The position numbers were made by a program, and so were the translations under genes. From Nocardia asteroides (GTDB lineage Bacteria; Actinomycetota; Actinomycetes; Mycobacteriales; Mycobacteriaceae): a DNA stretch of 64,000 nt. The stretch spans positions 5,012,001 through 5,076,000 of the forward strand of contig NZ_LR134352.1 in NCBI RefSeq assembly GCF_900637185.1, read 5' to 3'. The notes under the pieces are model-generated. The model was not told the DNA's origin and ran no database searches. It saw only the letters and a program-made list of their open reading frames with translations. Within the stretch, counting starts at the first letter, position 1. Each line of letters opens with the position of its first letter. Of the stretch, positions 7,762 through 16,511 are shown piece by piece.

Positions 7762-9003
7762 ATGAACCGCTACTGCGGGATCGACTGGGCCGAGGGCCAT
7801 CACGACATCGCCATCGTCGATCAAGACGGTGCTCTGGTTTCGAAGAAGCGGATCGGAGACGACCCGGCAGGCTTTGCCGCACTTACCGAAATGTTGACCG
7901 CAGCGGGCGACACCGCGGAGGAACCGATCCCCGTCGCGATTGAGACCACCCGCGGTTTGATGGTCGCTGCGCTGCGAGCCACCGGCAGACCCGTCTATGC
8001 GATCAACCCCATGGCAGTGGCACGCTACCGCGAACGGCACACGCTGGCCCGTACCAAGTCTGATCACGCCGACGCGATGACGTTGGCAAACATCCTTCGC
8101 GTCGACGCACATGTCCATCGCACGATGCCGGCCGACAGCGAGCTCGCTCAAGCCATCGCAGTCCTGGCCCGCGCGCAACAGGACGCGGTATGGCGACGCA
8201 CCAAAGCAAGCAATGAACTGCGTTCGCTACTGCGCGAGTTCTACCCGGTATTCCTGGCGACGTTCGCGGACCGGTCCTCAACAAACCTCGCCAAACCAGA
8301 GGTCCGCGCGGTGCTAGCGATCGCGCCGACACCGACATCCGCCGCAAAGCTCACCAAAACTCGCGTCGCGGCTGCACTGCGTCGCGCGGGGCGCAAACGC
8401 GGCATCGACGAACGGGCTGCTGAGATCGTCAAGCAGCTGCGTCGTCCCGGCCTTCGCCAACCAACACCCGTCGAAACCGCGATGGGCCGCCACGTGCTTG
8501 TCCTCCTCGCGGCTCTGAACGCCGCTTGCGTCGGTGCAGACGAGCTGGAAGAGGCTGCAGCCGAAGAGTTCCGCAAGCACCCCGACCACGCGATCATCAC
8601 CAGCTTTCCCGGCCTCGCCGATCTTGCCGGCGCCCGCGTTCTTGCCGAGATCGGCGACGACCGCAACCGGTTCGCCACCGCTCGGTCGCTGAAGGCCTAC
8701 GCCGGATCGGCTCCTGTCACCAGAGCCTCTGGGCGTTCGATCTCAATTACCCACCGCCGCATCAAGAACGATCGTCTTGCTGCTACCGGTTGGGTGTGGG
8801 CCTTCGCAGCAGCGATCAATAGGGGCCCGGCCCGCGAGCACTACCTTCGTCGGAGGGCACACGGAGACAGGCACAGTGCAGCGTTGCGACATCTGTTCAA
8901 CAAGATGCTCGGCCAGTTGCACTACTGCCTCCGCACAGATCAAACCTTCGATCCTGTCAAGGCGTTCCCCGGCCCGAAGGTTCGGGAGCCCCTAGCGGCC
9001 TGA
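7762..9003 (+). mobile_element. IS110-family transposase (DEDD recombinase)
   Basis: This encodes 413 aa. The ATG at 7762 is chosen because GGGAGGA precedes it. The N-terminal RuvC-like DEDD catalytic set is visible as D8 (YCGIDWA), E61 (AIETTRG), D101 and D104 (KSDHADA). The C-terminal Transposase_20-type part has AGSAPVTRASGRS with the likely catalytic Ser at 323. Length and order fit an intact IS110-group enzyme, so the element may be active. It has inserted between the hypothetical trio and the defence-like gene at 9087. IS110 members do not need terminal inverted repeats, and none were sought as proof. Confidence 0.9.
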
Positions 9004-9024
9004 GCCTCGCCGACCAACCACAGC

Positions 9025-9055
9025 CCGACCCCCACACCTTCGCAACGGGGGTCGG
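9025..9055 (+). terminator. Stem-loop downstream of IS110 transposase
   Basis: CCGACCCCC and GGGGGTCGG form a perfect 9-bp stem 22 bp after the transposase stop and 32 bp before the stop of the convergent gene. It is a likely bidirectional terminator or part of the right end of the element. Confidence 0.6.
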
Positions 9056-9086
9056 ATCTGTCATGGCAGATCGAGAAGCGGTGCGC

Positions 9087-11879
9087 CTAGTTGCTATGCA
9101 GTCGCTTCATGGCTGTTGCACGAACAGAGATCGACGGATGCTGGGTGAGTTCTTCGAGGATTCCGGTAAATACCGAGTTATCGGTTTGGGTGTTGCGAAG
9201 TACAGCGGCGACTGCGAGTTCACCGCCGGTGGCGACTGCGGTCGTCAGGATTGGCCCATAGATCGACCACAGTTCAGGATCCGTGACGAGGCGGCGGGTT
9301 ATGCCGGTGATCGCGCGCTCGCGTACGTCCTGGTCATGGTCGGCAAGTAATGTGACCAGAAGGTTCTCATATCCGTTAACACGTGCGCAGGCATCAGCAG
9401 CGTCGGCTCGGTGCAACTTGGTGCCGCTGAGCATGCGAGCAAGCGCTGTGGCCGCACCCGATGACGCGGCCGGGTATGTGTGGAACAGCAACTCGAGTGC
9501 TGCGCCGCCGAGCGGTCCCTCTAGCGGGTCCGCCGTATCGCGGGCACCGTTCGATACGTCTACGATGGTCTCGGCGACGTCACGGATCTTGCCTTGTGTA
9601 CCGGCATCAAGGTCTGCGAATTCTTCTGACAGAATCTTGAGTGCGTGGCGTTTGCGCGATCCCAGCACTTGCGGGCTTCTCAGAAACGACAGCAAATAGT
9701 CCAGGTCAGCGGATCCCTCGAAGGTAGTGACTAGTCTTGCGTACCAGGCGGGGTAGTCATGGATGTAGCCGGAGAAGCTCCCGCGTCGGGTCTCGGTTTC
9801 GATGTCCGCCAGCTTTTGCCGGCATCGGTCGCCGATCGCGGTGGCTTCATCGAGTTGTATGGCGCTGAGTGGTATCTCTGCCGCGGCAGAGATATCTCCT
9901 TGCAGGAGCGCGTTGCGGAAGAGGGCTTCGGTGGTCGAGTTCCGTCCACAGGTTCCAGCGAGCACCCACTGAACCCGGTTGTTGTCGTCGTTGATTTCCA
10001 CTGCCCGCCCGCCCAACGCTGTGCGCTGCGCAGAGGTGAGGCGAAGGACCCTGAGAAGCCGGTCGACCGCTGGCGCGATTACCTCTGCGTGTTGCGCCGG
10101 TAGGGTCGCAATGTGGTGCACGATCGCCTCGACATGGTCGTCGTCAGCGAAATCGACAAGTCCTGCGATCGCGTGGAGCCTTGCGGTCGGAAAACCGCCG
10201 TCGGTACTGACCTTGTTGACCAGCGACCCTCCGGGCTGTAGCGAGGCGATCAGCTCGCCAAGCCAAGTACTGGCAATGTCAGGAGGGAAATAGGGGCCCA
10301 GCTGACTCACCAGGGTCAGGTCGGCTCGGGAGGAGGTTCTAGTCATCGTGTCAGGCGTGACGTCGCGAACTAGTCGTGGCAGCACTGCGGCGGGCCCGTG
10401 ACGCTTGACTTTGCGCACGGTGTTTTGCAGGTCCTTGTGTCGGCCGGATCGGCGGAGCAAGTCAATCGATTCGACGAGTCGCTCATCACTGGTACGCCCG
10501 GTGGACAAGTCTGCTTTCGCAAGTGTTCCTGCAGCAGCGTTCCATTCGGCCGAGAGTCCTGACAGGCGGGCGATCAGTCCGGCAGAGTACAGATCGTTGT
10601 GCACGGTGTCGGCTTCGAAGATCTGAACCGCTGGATCCTGGCTCCACTGTTTGAAGACGCGGTCGAGCGCGCGCGACAGACCGGTGGACATGGGGTAGCG
10701 GCGCCACCAAGAGGCGGTGGTATCGAGGGCGGTGACGACGTCCGTCATGCTCTGGTCGGTTCGATCGGTGCGGTCCGTGAGGGTGAACAGCAGCCAGATT
10801 GCGGCGGAACGGAGCGCCTCGACTGCAACGTCGTCGCGTGGCCCGGTGCCGAGATGGATATTGGCGGAGTTGACCGCCTCAATCGCGCCTGCGTGATCAC
10901 CGATTTCAGCCAGGAGGCGGGCCTGGTGGATGTCAAGCCATCCTTTGTCACTGTTCGAGAGGGTTTCACTGTGCTGGCTGGTGAGTGCAGCCACTGCGTC
11001 AGAGATACGGCTCTGATCTTCCAGTGCCAGGGCAAGGCACACCGCGGCTGCGGACCTGAGATGCGGCGGTGTGGATTCTGCGGTAAGGAGCGTCTGCAGT
11101 GGCTCATGGATGCCACCGGTGAGCCACGAATAGATCGCGGCCGCCAGGCGCCAGCCGTGATCATTGTGGGCGTGAGCGTCCTCAGGGGACGGGACATCAG
11201 GGTGCTTGCCGGTGAAGTGACTCCATCGCTCGGGTGTGCCTTCGATGATGACCGAAATGGCTTCGGGCCAGGAAAACGCGACGTCGGTTCCCCGGCTGGG
11301 ATGTGGGCTGACGATGCGGGGCACAAGCAGGCAGTATCGGGCCCGCTGGTCGGCGGGCAGATGTGAGGCGTTGAACCGCCAGCGTGCACCTTCGTGGGTC
11401 ATGCGTCGTCGGGATCGCATAACCCAGTTGATCCATTGGTCGCGATGGTCCTTGGTGAGGCGTTGGTCATCGGGAACAAAGACTTTGATGCCGACCCCGG
11501 TGGATTGGATGTGTTCGGTGTCGAGGTAGGCCCATACTGCGGTTGTGGTGTCGTCGCTGATCAGGATGACGATGTGTGGCACATGGTGGTCGGTCCAGTA
11601 CTCGCCGTGGTGGTCGGCGCCTTCGGTAAACCACCAGCCGCGGCGACCGTCAACGTGGCCTGGTCGGCTAAAGAACGAGTCGCCATGTTTAGCTTGAACC
11701 CCCAGCATAAGACCAAGGTCAGTGAGATCGTGTCCGCGCATCTGTACGAACAGGTCGGTACCGACGTCGTGCCTCCCTGTCGGTACAGGGCCCCACCCGA
11801 GTTGGTTGAAGAATAACGTGCAGAAGCTCTCACCTATCTCGCCCAACTGGACCGTCTTCGGCTGACGCGGTTTGCTCAC
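9087..11879 (-). CDS. DUF4365-like nuclease domain fused to large helical-repeat region
   Basis: This encodes 930 aa from GTG. Residues 10-125 resemble a DUF4365 / PD-(D/E)xK restriction-like fold: E14/E17 in LGEIGESF, D42 in HDVGTDLFV, and Q62-x-K64 in LGVQAKHG give the likely metal-binding and catalytic set. The remaining ~750 residues are soluble helices with TPR- or HEAT-like periodicity and could form a sensor scaffold. No ATPase motif was seen. Being a single large gene beside an IS in a mobile element, it is a candidate anti-phage effector; this is inference. An AT-rich CACAAT lies just upstream of the GTG, so the mRNA may be leaderless. Confidence 0.75.
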   Translation of the reverse strand: MSKPRQPKTVQLGEIGESFCTLFFNQLGWGPVPTGRHDVGTDLFVQMRGHDLTDLGLMLGVQAKHGDSFFSRPGHVDGRRGWWFTEGADHHGEYWTDHHVPHIVILISDDTTTAVWAYLDTEHIQSTGVGIKVFVPDDQRLTKDHRDQWINWVMRSRRRMTHEGARWRFNASHLPADQRARYCLLVPRIVSPHPSRGTDVAFSWPEAISVIIEGTPERWSHFTGKHPDVPSPEDAHAHNDHGWRLAAAIYSWLTGGIHEPLQTLLTAESTPPHLRSAAAVCLALALEDQSRISDAVAALTSQHSETLSNSDKGWLDIHQARLLAEIGDHAGAIEAVNSANIHLGTGPRDDVAVEALRSAAIWLLFTLTDRTDRTDQSMTDVVTALDTTASWWRRYPMSTGLSRALDRVFKQWSQDPAVQIFEADTVHNDLYSAGLIARLSGLSAEWNAAAGTLAKADLSTGRTSDERLVESIDLLRRSGRHKDLQNTVRKVKRHGPAAVLPRLVRDVTPDTMTRTSSRADLTLVSQLGPYFPPDIASTWLGELIASLQPGGSLVNKVSTDGGFPTARLHAIAGLVDFADDDHVEAIVHHIATLPAQHAEVIAPAVDRLLRVLRLTSAQRTALGGRAVEINDDNNRVQWVLAGTCGRNSTTEALFRNALLQGDISAAAEIPLSAIQLDEATAIGDRCRQKLADIETETRRGSFSGYIHDYPAWYARLVTTFEGSADLDYLLSFLRSPQVLGSRKRHALKILSEEFADLDAGTQGKIRDVAETIVDVSNGARDTADPLEGPLGGAALELLFHTYPAASSGAATALARMLSGTKLHRADAADACARVNGYENLLVTLLADHDQDVRERAITGITRRLVTDPELWSIYGPILTTAVATGGELAVAAVLRNTQTDNSVFTGILEELTQHPSISVRATAMKRLHSN

Positions 11880-12312
11880 ATCCGTATTGTGCCTGCAACC
11901 GGGCAGTTGTTGTGATCAGGCAGCTACGTGTTGCACTCAGCGCCTTGTCCGGGCCAAGATGTGTTGGACCAGAGACGGTTTCGGGGGCTGCTGGTTTCTT
12001 CCGCAACGTGGTGAAACCTTCCGGAGCACGGGTCCCGTGTCGCCGTCGACACTGATGACGCTCGTGCCCGTGGTGGGAGGTCGGCCCGAGGTACAGGGCC
12101 GTTACTGTCCCCTCACTGGTCGGAGGTATCCACGTCTTGATGGCCGCGGCCGACGAGCTCCCAACGCGGTGTCCGAACTAGAACCGGAACCCCCTGCGAA
12201 CGCAGCCAGCCCGACGAAGCGGCAGACGGCTGTACACCGAAGACTGCGAGGTCGTTGTGTGTCGGCGGCAAGTCTGTGCCTAGACACAACCTGCAGCCTC
12301 TCAATTTGACTA
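11880..12312. other. Intergenic region without recognisable gene
   Basis: About 430 bp lie between the divergent starts at 11879 and 12313. Open frames here overlap on both strands and lack a ribosome binding site or family motifs. It contains the promoters of both neighbours and may hold a junction scar, since the gene at 12313 lacks a good start. Confidence 0.5.
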
Positions 12313-12936
12313 TTGCGAGTATCGGAGGTCTACATCACCCTCGCCCACCGCGACCGGACCCGCCCGGTGTGGGGAAACATCGACCCCCACCGCCTCGCAG
12401 AGGTCCTGCACCACAAACGATGCCAGGTCTGCGGGGAAGACCTCTACGACACCCTCGTGCTGATGATCCGCCCGTCGGACTATCTGCGTGGCGTAGCAGT
12501 CGAACCTGGTTTGCACCCCGAGTGTGGCTGGTATAGCCGCCGGGCTTGCGTGATGCTGGCCGGGCACGTCGACCGCTACAACCCCGTCGGCAACACCCCA
12601 CTCAACCTGTGCGGCGACCCGCTATGTCGCTGTCGGTACTGGGCGCCCGCCGAGACCACCACTCCGGGCCGGGAGGGTAAACCGGCTGAGGCCTGGTACG
12701 AGGCCTGGATCCGGCGCGAGGACTACGACGTGTTCACGGTCCCGGCCGACGAGTCCGGGCCCGAAGCCACCGGCATCGCGCTACGTGGGGTGCCGTTCCT
12801 ACGGTTGCGTAAGGTCCGCGACCCGGCACCGAACACTGAGGATTCCCAGCCGATGGACTTGCTCGCCGCGGTCATCGCCGCCCGCACGCTCTGGGAAACC
12901 CTCGACCTCACCGAAGATCCCGACGCTCCCCGATAG
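12313..12936 (+). CDS. Cys/His-motif hypothetical protein, start uncertain
   Basis: This encodes up to 207 aa. The only in-frame start near the conserved N-terminus is TTG at 12313, which has no ribosome binding site before it; the native start may have been lost to rearrangement. Residues 35-80 hold CQVCGED...HPECGW...RRAC, then CGDPLCRCR around 100-107, suggesting zinc binding. It is acidic and soluble. I do not recognise a named family. It precedes the DnaA-box cluster and the DprA-like gene. Confidence 0.6.
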   Translation: MRVSEVYITLAHRDRTRPVWGNIDPHRLAEVLHHKRCQVCGEDLYDTLVLMIRPSDYLRGVAVEPGLHPECGWYSRRACVMLAGHVDRYNPVGNTPLNLCGDPLCRCRYWAPAETTTPGREGKPAEAWYEAWIRREDYDVFTVPADESGPEATGIALRGVPFLRLRKVRDPAPNTEDSQPMDLLAAVIAARTLWETLDLTEDPDAPR

Positions 12937-13025
12937 CGGGTCGCCCCGGCGCGTTCCCGCATGCCGCGTTTCCTCGCCGCCAGCCCCATACGCGTATCTG
13001 TGCCGGGCAGTGACCGGCGCTCACC

Positions 13026-13058
13026 GTATCCACATGTTGTGGATACCCCTGTGGACAA
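13026..13058. promoter_or_regulatory. DnaA-box cluster, candidate replication origin
   Basis: Three DnaA-box-like 9-mers lie within 33 bp: GTATCCACA (13026-13034), its perfect inverse TGTGGATAC (13038-13046), and TGTGGACAA (13050-13058), the complement of the actinobacterial box TTGTCCACA. They sit in a ~200-bp gap between two genes in a region with plasmid-type genes. Function as an origin is inferred from box density only. Confidence 0.45.
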
Positions 13059-13137
13059 CCACAACAGGAGCCACCATCCGACCCGCCCGGCCGCAGCCGC
13101 AGCGCGGTCCCGCCCCTGCGAGAGGACTTCATCGACC

Positions 13138-14015
13138 GTGGACCTGACCATTTCCGCCGCATTCGCCCAGCAGTTGGCATGGGCGATCCTGGCCCGCGCC
13201 GCCCTCTACTTTCGCGGTGCGGTCGCTATCCTGCTCGCCGCTCAGGGCCCCGACGGGGCCGCCGACATCCTCGCCCGCGCCATTCCCGGCTTAGCGGTGC
13301 GCGCCGAAGCCGACCTCGCCGACGCCGACCGCATCGGTGCCCGGCTGATCATCCCCGAGGACCCCGAGTGGCTCGCCGGCTCACCGAGTTCGAGGACCCC
13401 GGCACCAACCGGTTCGGTCCGGTCGCGTTGTGGGCTCGCGGTGCCGGACCCCTCGACACCCTCGCGCACCGCGGCGTGGCCGTGGTCGGGGCGCGGGCGT
13501 GCACCGAGCACGGATACACCGCCACCCGCGACCTCGCCGAGACGGCCGCCGGGCAGGGGTGGACGATCGTGACCGGCGGCGCCTACGGCATCGACACCGC
13601 CGCCGTCGAAGGCGCGCTCGCCGTGGACGGTTCGGCTGTCGTGGTCACTGCCGGCGGGCTGCGCCACGCCTACCCCGCCACCAACGGTGACATATTCGAA
13701 CAGATCACCCGACGGGGACTGCTGGTGTCGGAGTATCCGCCGTCCGACCGGCCCACCCGTGACCGGTTCCTGCACCGCAACCGGATCGTCGCCGCCCTCG
13801 GCGCCGGGATGGTGGTGCCCGAGGCCGGGATCCGCAGCGGCACCCTCAACGCCGTCGACTGGGCAAACCGGCTCAACCGGCCCGTGTCCGCGCTGCCCAC
13901 CCCGACACCGACCGCTCCCGCGTGGGCCGGGTGCGCGGCCATGGTCGACAACGGCCACGCGCAGCTGGCCACCGACACCGGCCAGCTGCTGGCCGCTCTC
14001 GCGACCGCGGGCTGA
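13138..14015 (+). pseudogene. DprA/Smf-like DNA-processing protein, frameshifted
   Basis: The N-terminal part starts at GTG 13138 (after GAGAGGA) and reads VDLTISAAFAQQLAW to EDPEWLAGS. The rest continues in another frame from about 13380 (LTEFEDPGTNRFGP), consistent with loss of one base near 13378-13381. The second part carries the DprA Rossmann core: VAVVGARACTEHG, IVTGGAYGIDTAAVEGAL, and a GIRSGTLNAVDWA loop, ending at 14015. DprA binds single-stranded DNA and loads RecA; plasmid-borne homologues are common in actinobacteria. It is either a true pseudogene or one sequencing error; all other parts look intact. Confidence 0.8.
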
Positions 14016-14044
14016 ATCATTCACCGACAGAAAGGAAATCATCG

Positions 14045-14503
14045 ATGACCGTGCGGATGAGCAAGTTCGAACTGTGGTTCCCGCTGAGGCAGGTCGCGGC
14101 GATCGCCGAGCACGCGATGGCCGCGACCGAGCATTCCTGGCCAGACTACGACAGCGACAAACCCGACCCCGTCCCACCGGCGTTGGTGTGGGCCAAGGAC
14201 CAGGGCACCTACCTGCTGTCCAACGGCCGACCCCGCCTGCTGGCAGACCCCGACAACCCCGAGAGCTCCTCGAAGGTGGTCTACGCGGTCGGTTACGAGC
14301 GGTACTTCGACTTCTCCTACACCGCGGTCGGTGGCGACGACTTCGCCGAATACATCTCCCTCACCGAACAACAGAACAGGACCTCGCTGATCGAGATGAT
14401 CCGTCACCACGCCGCCAGTGGCGGCATCATGATCTTCACCGTGCATCCCGGCGGCCGCTACGAAATCGAGTTCAGTACGGCCGCTGCACCATTCGACCGA
14501 TAG
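14045..14503 (+). CDS. DUF3085-like protein
   Basis: This encodes 152 aa from ATG, preceded by AGAAAGGAAA. The pattern of an N-terminal PLRQVAAIAEHA helix, VWAKDQGTYLLSNGRPR, a YAVGYE segment and GGDDFAEYI fits the DUF3085 family, which has no known function and is common on actinobacterial plasmids. It lies 29 bp after the DprA-like gene in the same direction, probably co-transcribed. Confidence 0.65.
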   Translation: MTVRMSKFELWFPLRQVAAIAEHAMAATEHSWPDYDSDKPDPVPPALVWAKDQGTYLLSNGRPRLLADPDNPESSSKVVYAVGYERYFDFSYTAVGGDDFAEYISLTEQQNRTSLIEMIRHHAASGGIMIFTVHPGGRYEIEFSTAAAPFDR

Positions 14504-14672
14504 CGACCCGATTCGGATGCCGAATCGATATCGACCCTCGGACGCCTGTCGGACCGCCAGCCCGAGGGCAGCGGAGTAGATTCCCGTCTCGTCGGATCCC
14601 AAAGAGCCGGTGAGGGTGGGATTCGACATCAGGTGCGGTGCAGTCTCTGGCGGGATACATGCTCAGCACCCC

Positions 14673-14721
14673 GTCCCGGTCGGCCGAACCCTCACCCCGT
14701 CAGGGCCCGGCCGACCGGGAC
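14673..14721. terminator. Bidirectional terminator, 14-bp perfect stem
   Basis: GTCCCGGTCGGCCG (14673-14686) pairs perfectly with 14708-14721 across a 21-nt loop. It lies between the convergent genes ending at 14503 (+) and 14726 (-) and can terminate both. Confidence 0.75.
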
Positions 14722-14725
14722 CACC

Positions 14726-15160
14726 TCACACCCGACGGTGGAGGTGCAACGCGCTGCCGGGTACCGCGGTGAAGTCGAGCGCTTCGAAGAACTGCCGGCG
14801 CCCCCACCGGCCATGCGGGTCGGTGTCGAGGACCACCGTCACCTTCTCCACGCCTACCTGTTGGACTCGTTGGATGAACGTGCGTACCAGCGCCGATCCG
14901 ACCCCGCGGCGCGGTTGTACGACGCCGACCAGTGCGAGATGGCCCGTGTGCGGTTTGCCGGTCAGGAATCCTTCGGCCGTGCCGTCGCGGAGGGCGAGGA
15001 GCCGGACCGCATCAGGGTCACCGATCCCGGTCAACCGTGACGGTGCGGCGAAGACGCTGTCGCGCAGCTGGTGGATGCGGTCGAGGGAGGCGAGTAGCTG
15101 CGGGAGCAGTGTGTGCTCACCGTGGAGCTGCTCGACTTCGATCCCGTCCACACTGTCCAC
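14726..15160 (-). CDS. GNAT-family N-acetyltransferase
   Basis: This encodes 144 aa from GTG. The acetyl-CoA binding motif A is visible as LALVGVVQPRRGVGSALVRTFIQ (about residues 75-97), followed by KVTVVLDTDPHGRWGRRQFFEALDF, the usual motif B region. It is short but complete for the family. The acceptor is unknown. It lies 69 bp downstream of the SOS-box-controlled gene on the same strand and may be co-transcribed with it. Confidence 0.75.
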   Translation of the reverse strand: MDSVDGIEVEQLHGEHTLLPQLLASLDRIHQLRDSVFAAPSRLTGIGDPDAVRLLALRDGTAEGFLTGKPHTGHLALVGVVQPRRGVGSALVRTFIQRVQQVGVEKVTVVLDTDPHGRWGRRQFFEALDFTAVPGSALHLHRRV

Positions 15161-15229
15161 GCTGCCATACCGGTACGTTCGTACAGAAAATTCCGGCGAG
15201 CCGAGGCCCCGTCGACAACGACTTCTCGG

Positions 15230-15550
15230 CTACCGGTCGGCCGGGGTGAGCGCGTGCGCGGGGCACCATTGGTGGAGCTGGAGTTGCCCGTGCCCGTTGC
15301 CGGTGACCAGGGTGAAGGCGACCAGGCCCATCCAGGTTCCGTCATCGAGCAGCACCCAGGCATGGAGCCAGCCGGGGACGTTCCCGGCCAGGCGCAGGCC
15401 ACCCAGTTTCACGCGCATCGCCGGCCGGTCCTGGCGGAAGTGTTTCGGCTTGGTCCCGATGGCCAGGTGGGCGGCGACGATCACCTTCTGCGGCGGATCG
15501 ACGACGCGCCACGGCTCTGGTTTGAACTGCACCGGCCACTTCTCGAACAC
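15230..15550 (-). CDS. Hypothetical protein next to an SOS-like box
   Basis: This encodes 106 aa. The GTG at 15550 (VFEKWPVQF) is preferred because the alternative ATG at 15607 would overlap the start of the divergent gene and swallow the SOS-like box. The protein has many Trp residues (WPVQFKPEPWRVV, GWLHAWVLL, GTWMGLVAF) and a compact beta-rich look. Family not recognised. Its promoter region is shared with the gene at 15606. Confidence 0.55.
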   Translation of the reverse strand: MFEKWPVQFKPEPWRVVDPPQKVIVAAHLAIGTKPKHFRQDRPAMRVKLGGLRLAGNVPGWLHAWVLLDDGTWMGLVAFTLVTGNGHGQLQLHQWCPAHALTPADR

Positions 15551-15569
15551 GCCGCCGAACTTACATGTC

Positions 15570-15585
15570 TCGAATGTATGTTCGA
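15570..15585. promoter_or_regulatory. SOS (LexA) box in divergent promoter
   Basis: TCGAATGTATGTTCGA matches the mycobacterial SOS box TCGAAC-N4-GTTCGA with one mismatch. It lies in the 55-bp gap between the divergent genes at 15550 (-) and 15606 (+). A TAGAGT -10-like element at 15593-15598 follows, placing a start point at or near the ATG of the plus gene. Confidence 0.6.
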
Positions 15586-15605
15586 TAACGGGTAGAGTGC
15601 TGGCC

Positions 15606-15878
15606 ATGTCCGAGATGCCTGCCCCCGCGCCAACGGCAGCGGCGCTGGCCACCGTCCGCCGTCAGCTTGGCGTCTGCGCCGCGTTCGGCGCCGTGGCTGC
15701 CCCCGAGCAGCTTGACGAGATCGCGGAGCGCCTGACCGAGGTGCTGCGTGGCTACGCCGTAGCTGACACCCGCAGGTATCCGGGACTACGGCGTCCGCTG
15801 CGGCCGCGATCCGCACGGACCGTGCACCCTTGGCGGATCGACCACACGCCCAGCGATCCCGAACACCCGTTCTCATAG
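15606..15878 (+). CDS. Small hypothetical protein, probably leaderless and SOS-linked
   Basis: This encodes 90 aa from ATG. There is no ribosome binding site, but a -10-like hexamer 8 bp upstream suggests a leaderless mRNA. The N-terminal half is helical (ALATVRRQLGVCAAFGAV, LDEIAERLTEVLRGY); the C-terminal 40 residues are basic and Pro-rich. Family not recognised. The adjacent LexA-type box suggests induction by DNA damage. Confidence 0.5.
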   Translation: MSEMPAPAPTAAALATVRRQLGVCAAFGAVAAPEQLDEIAERLTEVLRGYAVADTRRYPGLRRPLRPRSARTVHPWRIDHTPSDPEHPFS

Positions 15879-16069
15879 CCGACGCGCCCGTCGCCAGGAG
15901 GACCTTCGCCCGGGCAGACAAGCGGTTGCGGAGCACCGCTGCCGCTGTGCCCGAGGCGAGCGCTGTCGGCCGCCCGAAAAGGAGTGGAGCCGAGCCGCGA
16001 GGGTGCGGTTGGATAGCGACCTGCGGGCGCGGCGCGGGCCGCGAACCCGGATGACCAAGGGAGTGCACG

Positions 16070-16432
16070 ATGTCGATCGCGACGCTACGCGGCGTGACCC
16101 TGGACTGCGCCGATCCTCGGGCTCTCGCCCGGTTCTACCAAGAGCTGACAGGCATGCAGCTCGGCTATGACAGTGACGAGTTCGTCGCCCTGACCGATGG
16201 TTCGGGTTGCGACCTGGGCTTCCAACGAGTCGACGGATACCGGGCCCCGCAGTGGCCCGGTCAGGACGTGCCGCAGCAGATGCACCTGGACCTCAGGGTC
16301 GCCGACCTCGACGCGGCGGAGAAGTCGGCGCTGGGGTGCGGCGCGGTCAGGCCGGACCACCAGCCGGGCGGCGACAGGTGGCGTGTGCTGCTGGACCCGG
16401 CCGGTCACCCTTTCTGCCTGGTCACTGGCTGA
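16070..16432 (+). CDS. VOC-family (glyoxalase-like) protein
   Basis: This encodes 120 aa. It starts with the typical LRGVTLDCADPRALARFYQ strand-helix, has HLDLRVADLDAAE in the middle and WRVLLDPAGHPFCLV at the end, the hallmark of the vicinal oxygen chelate fold. Metal ligands could be H92 and the Glu/His near the termini. The specific reaction cannot be told; family members include resistance proteins and dioxygenases. Single gene, length normal. Confidence 0.85.
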   Translation: MSIATLRGVTLDCADPRALARFYQELTGMQLGYDSDEFVALTDGSGCDLGFQRVDGYRAPQWPGQDVPQQMHLDLRVADLDAAEKSALGCGAVRPDHQPGGDRWRVLLDPAGHPFCLVTG

Positions 16433-16511
16433 CAGCAGGGAGATCTGGCCATTGCAACCCTTCTGGTGGTGTCGAAATTCACCAGTAGCGCAGAACTCTG
16501 CCTGCCGACCT

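Noticed and set aside
15551..15607. ATG at 15607 as the start of the minus gene
   Set aside because: It would overlap the ATG of the divergent gene and cover the SOS box; GTG 15550 begins the conserved-looking part.
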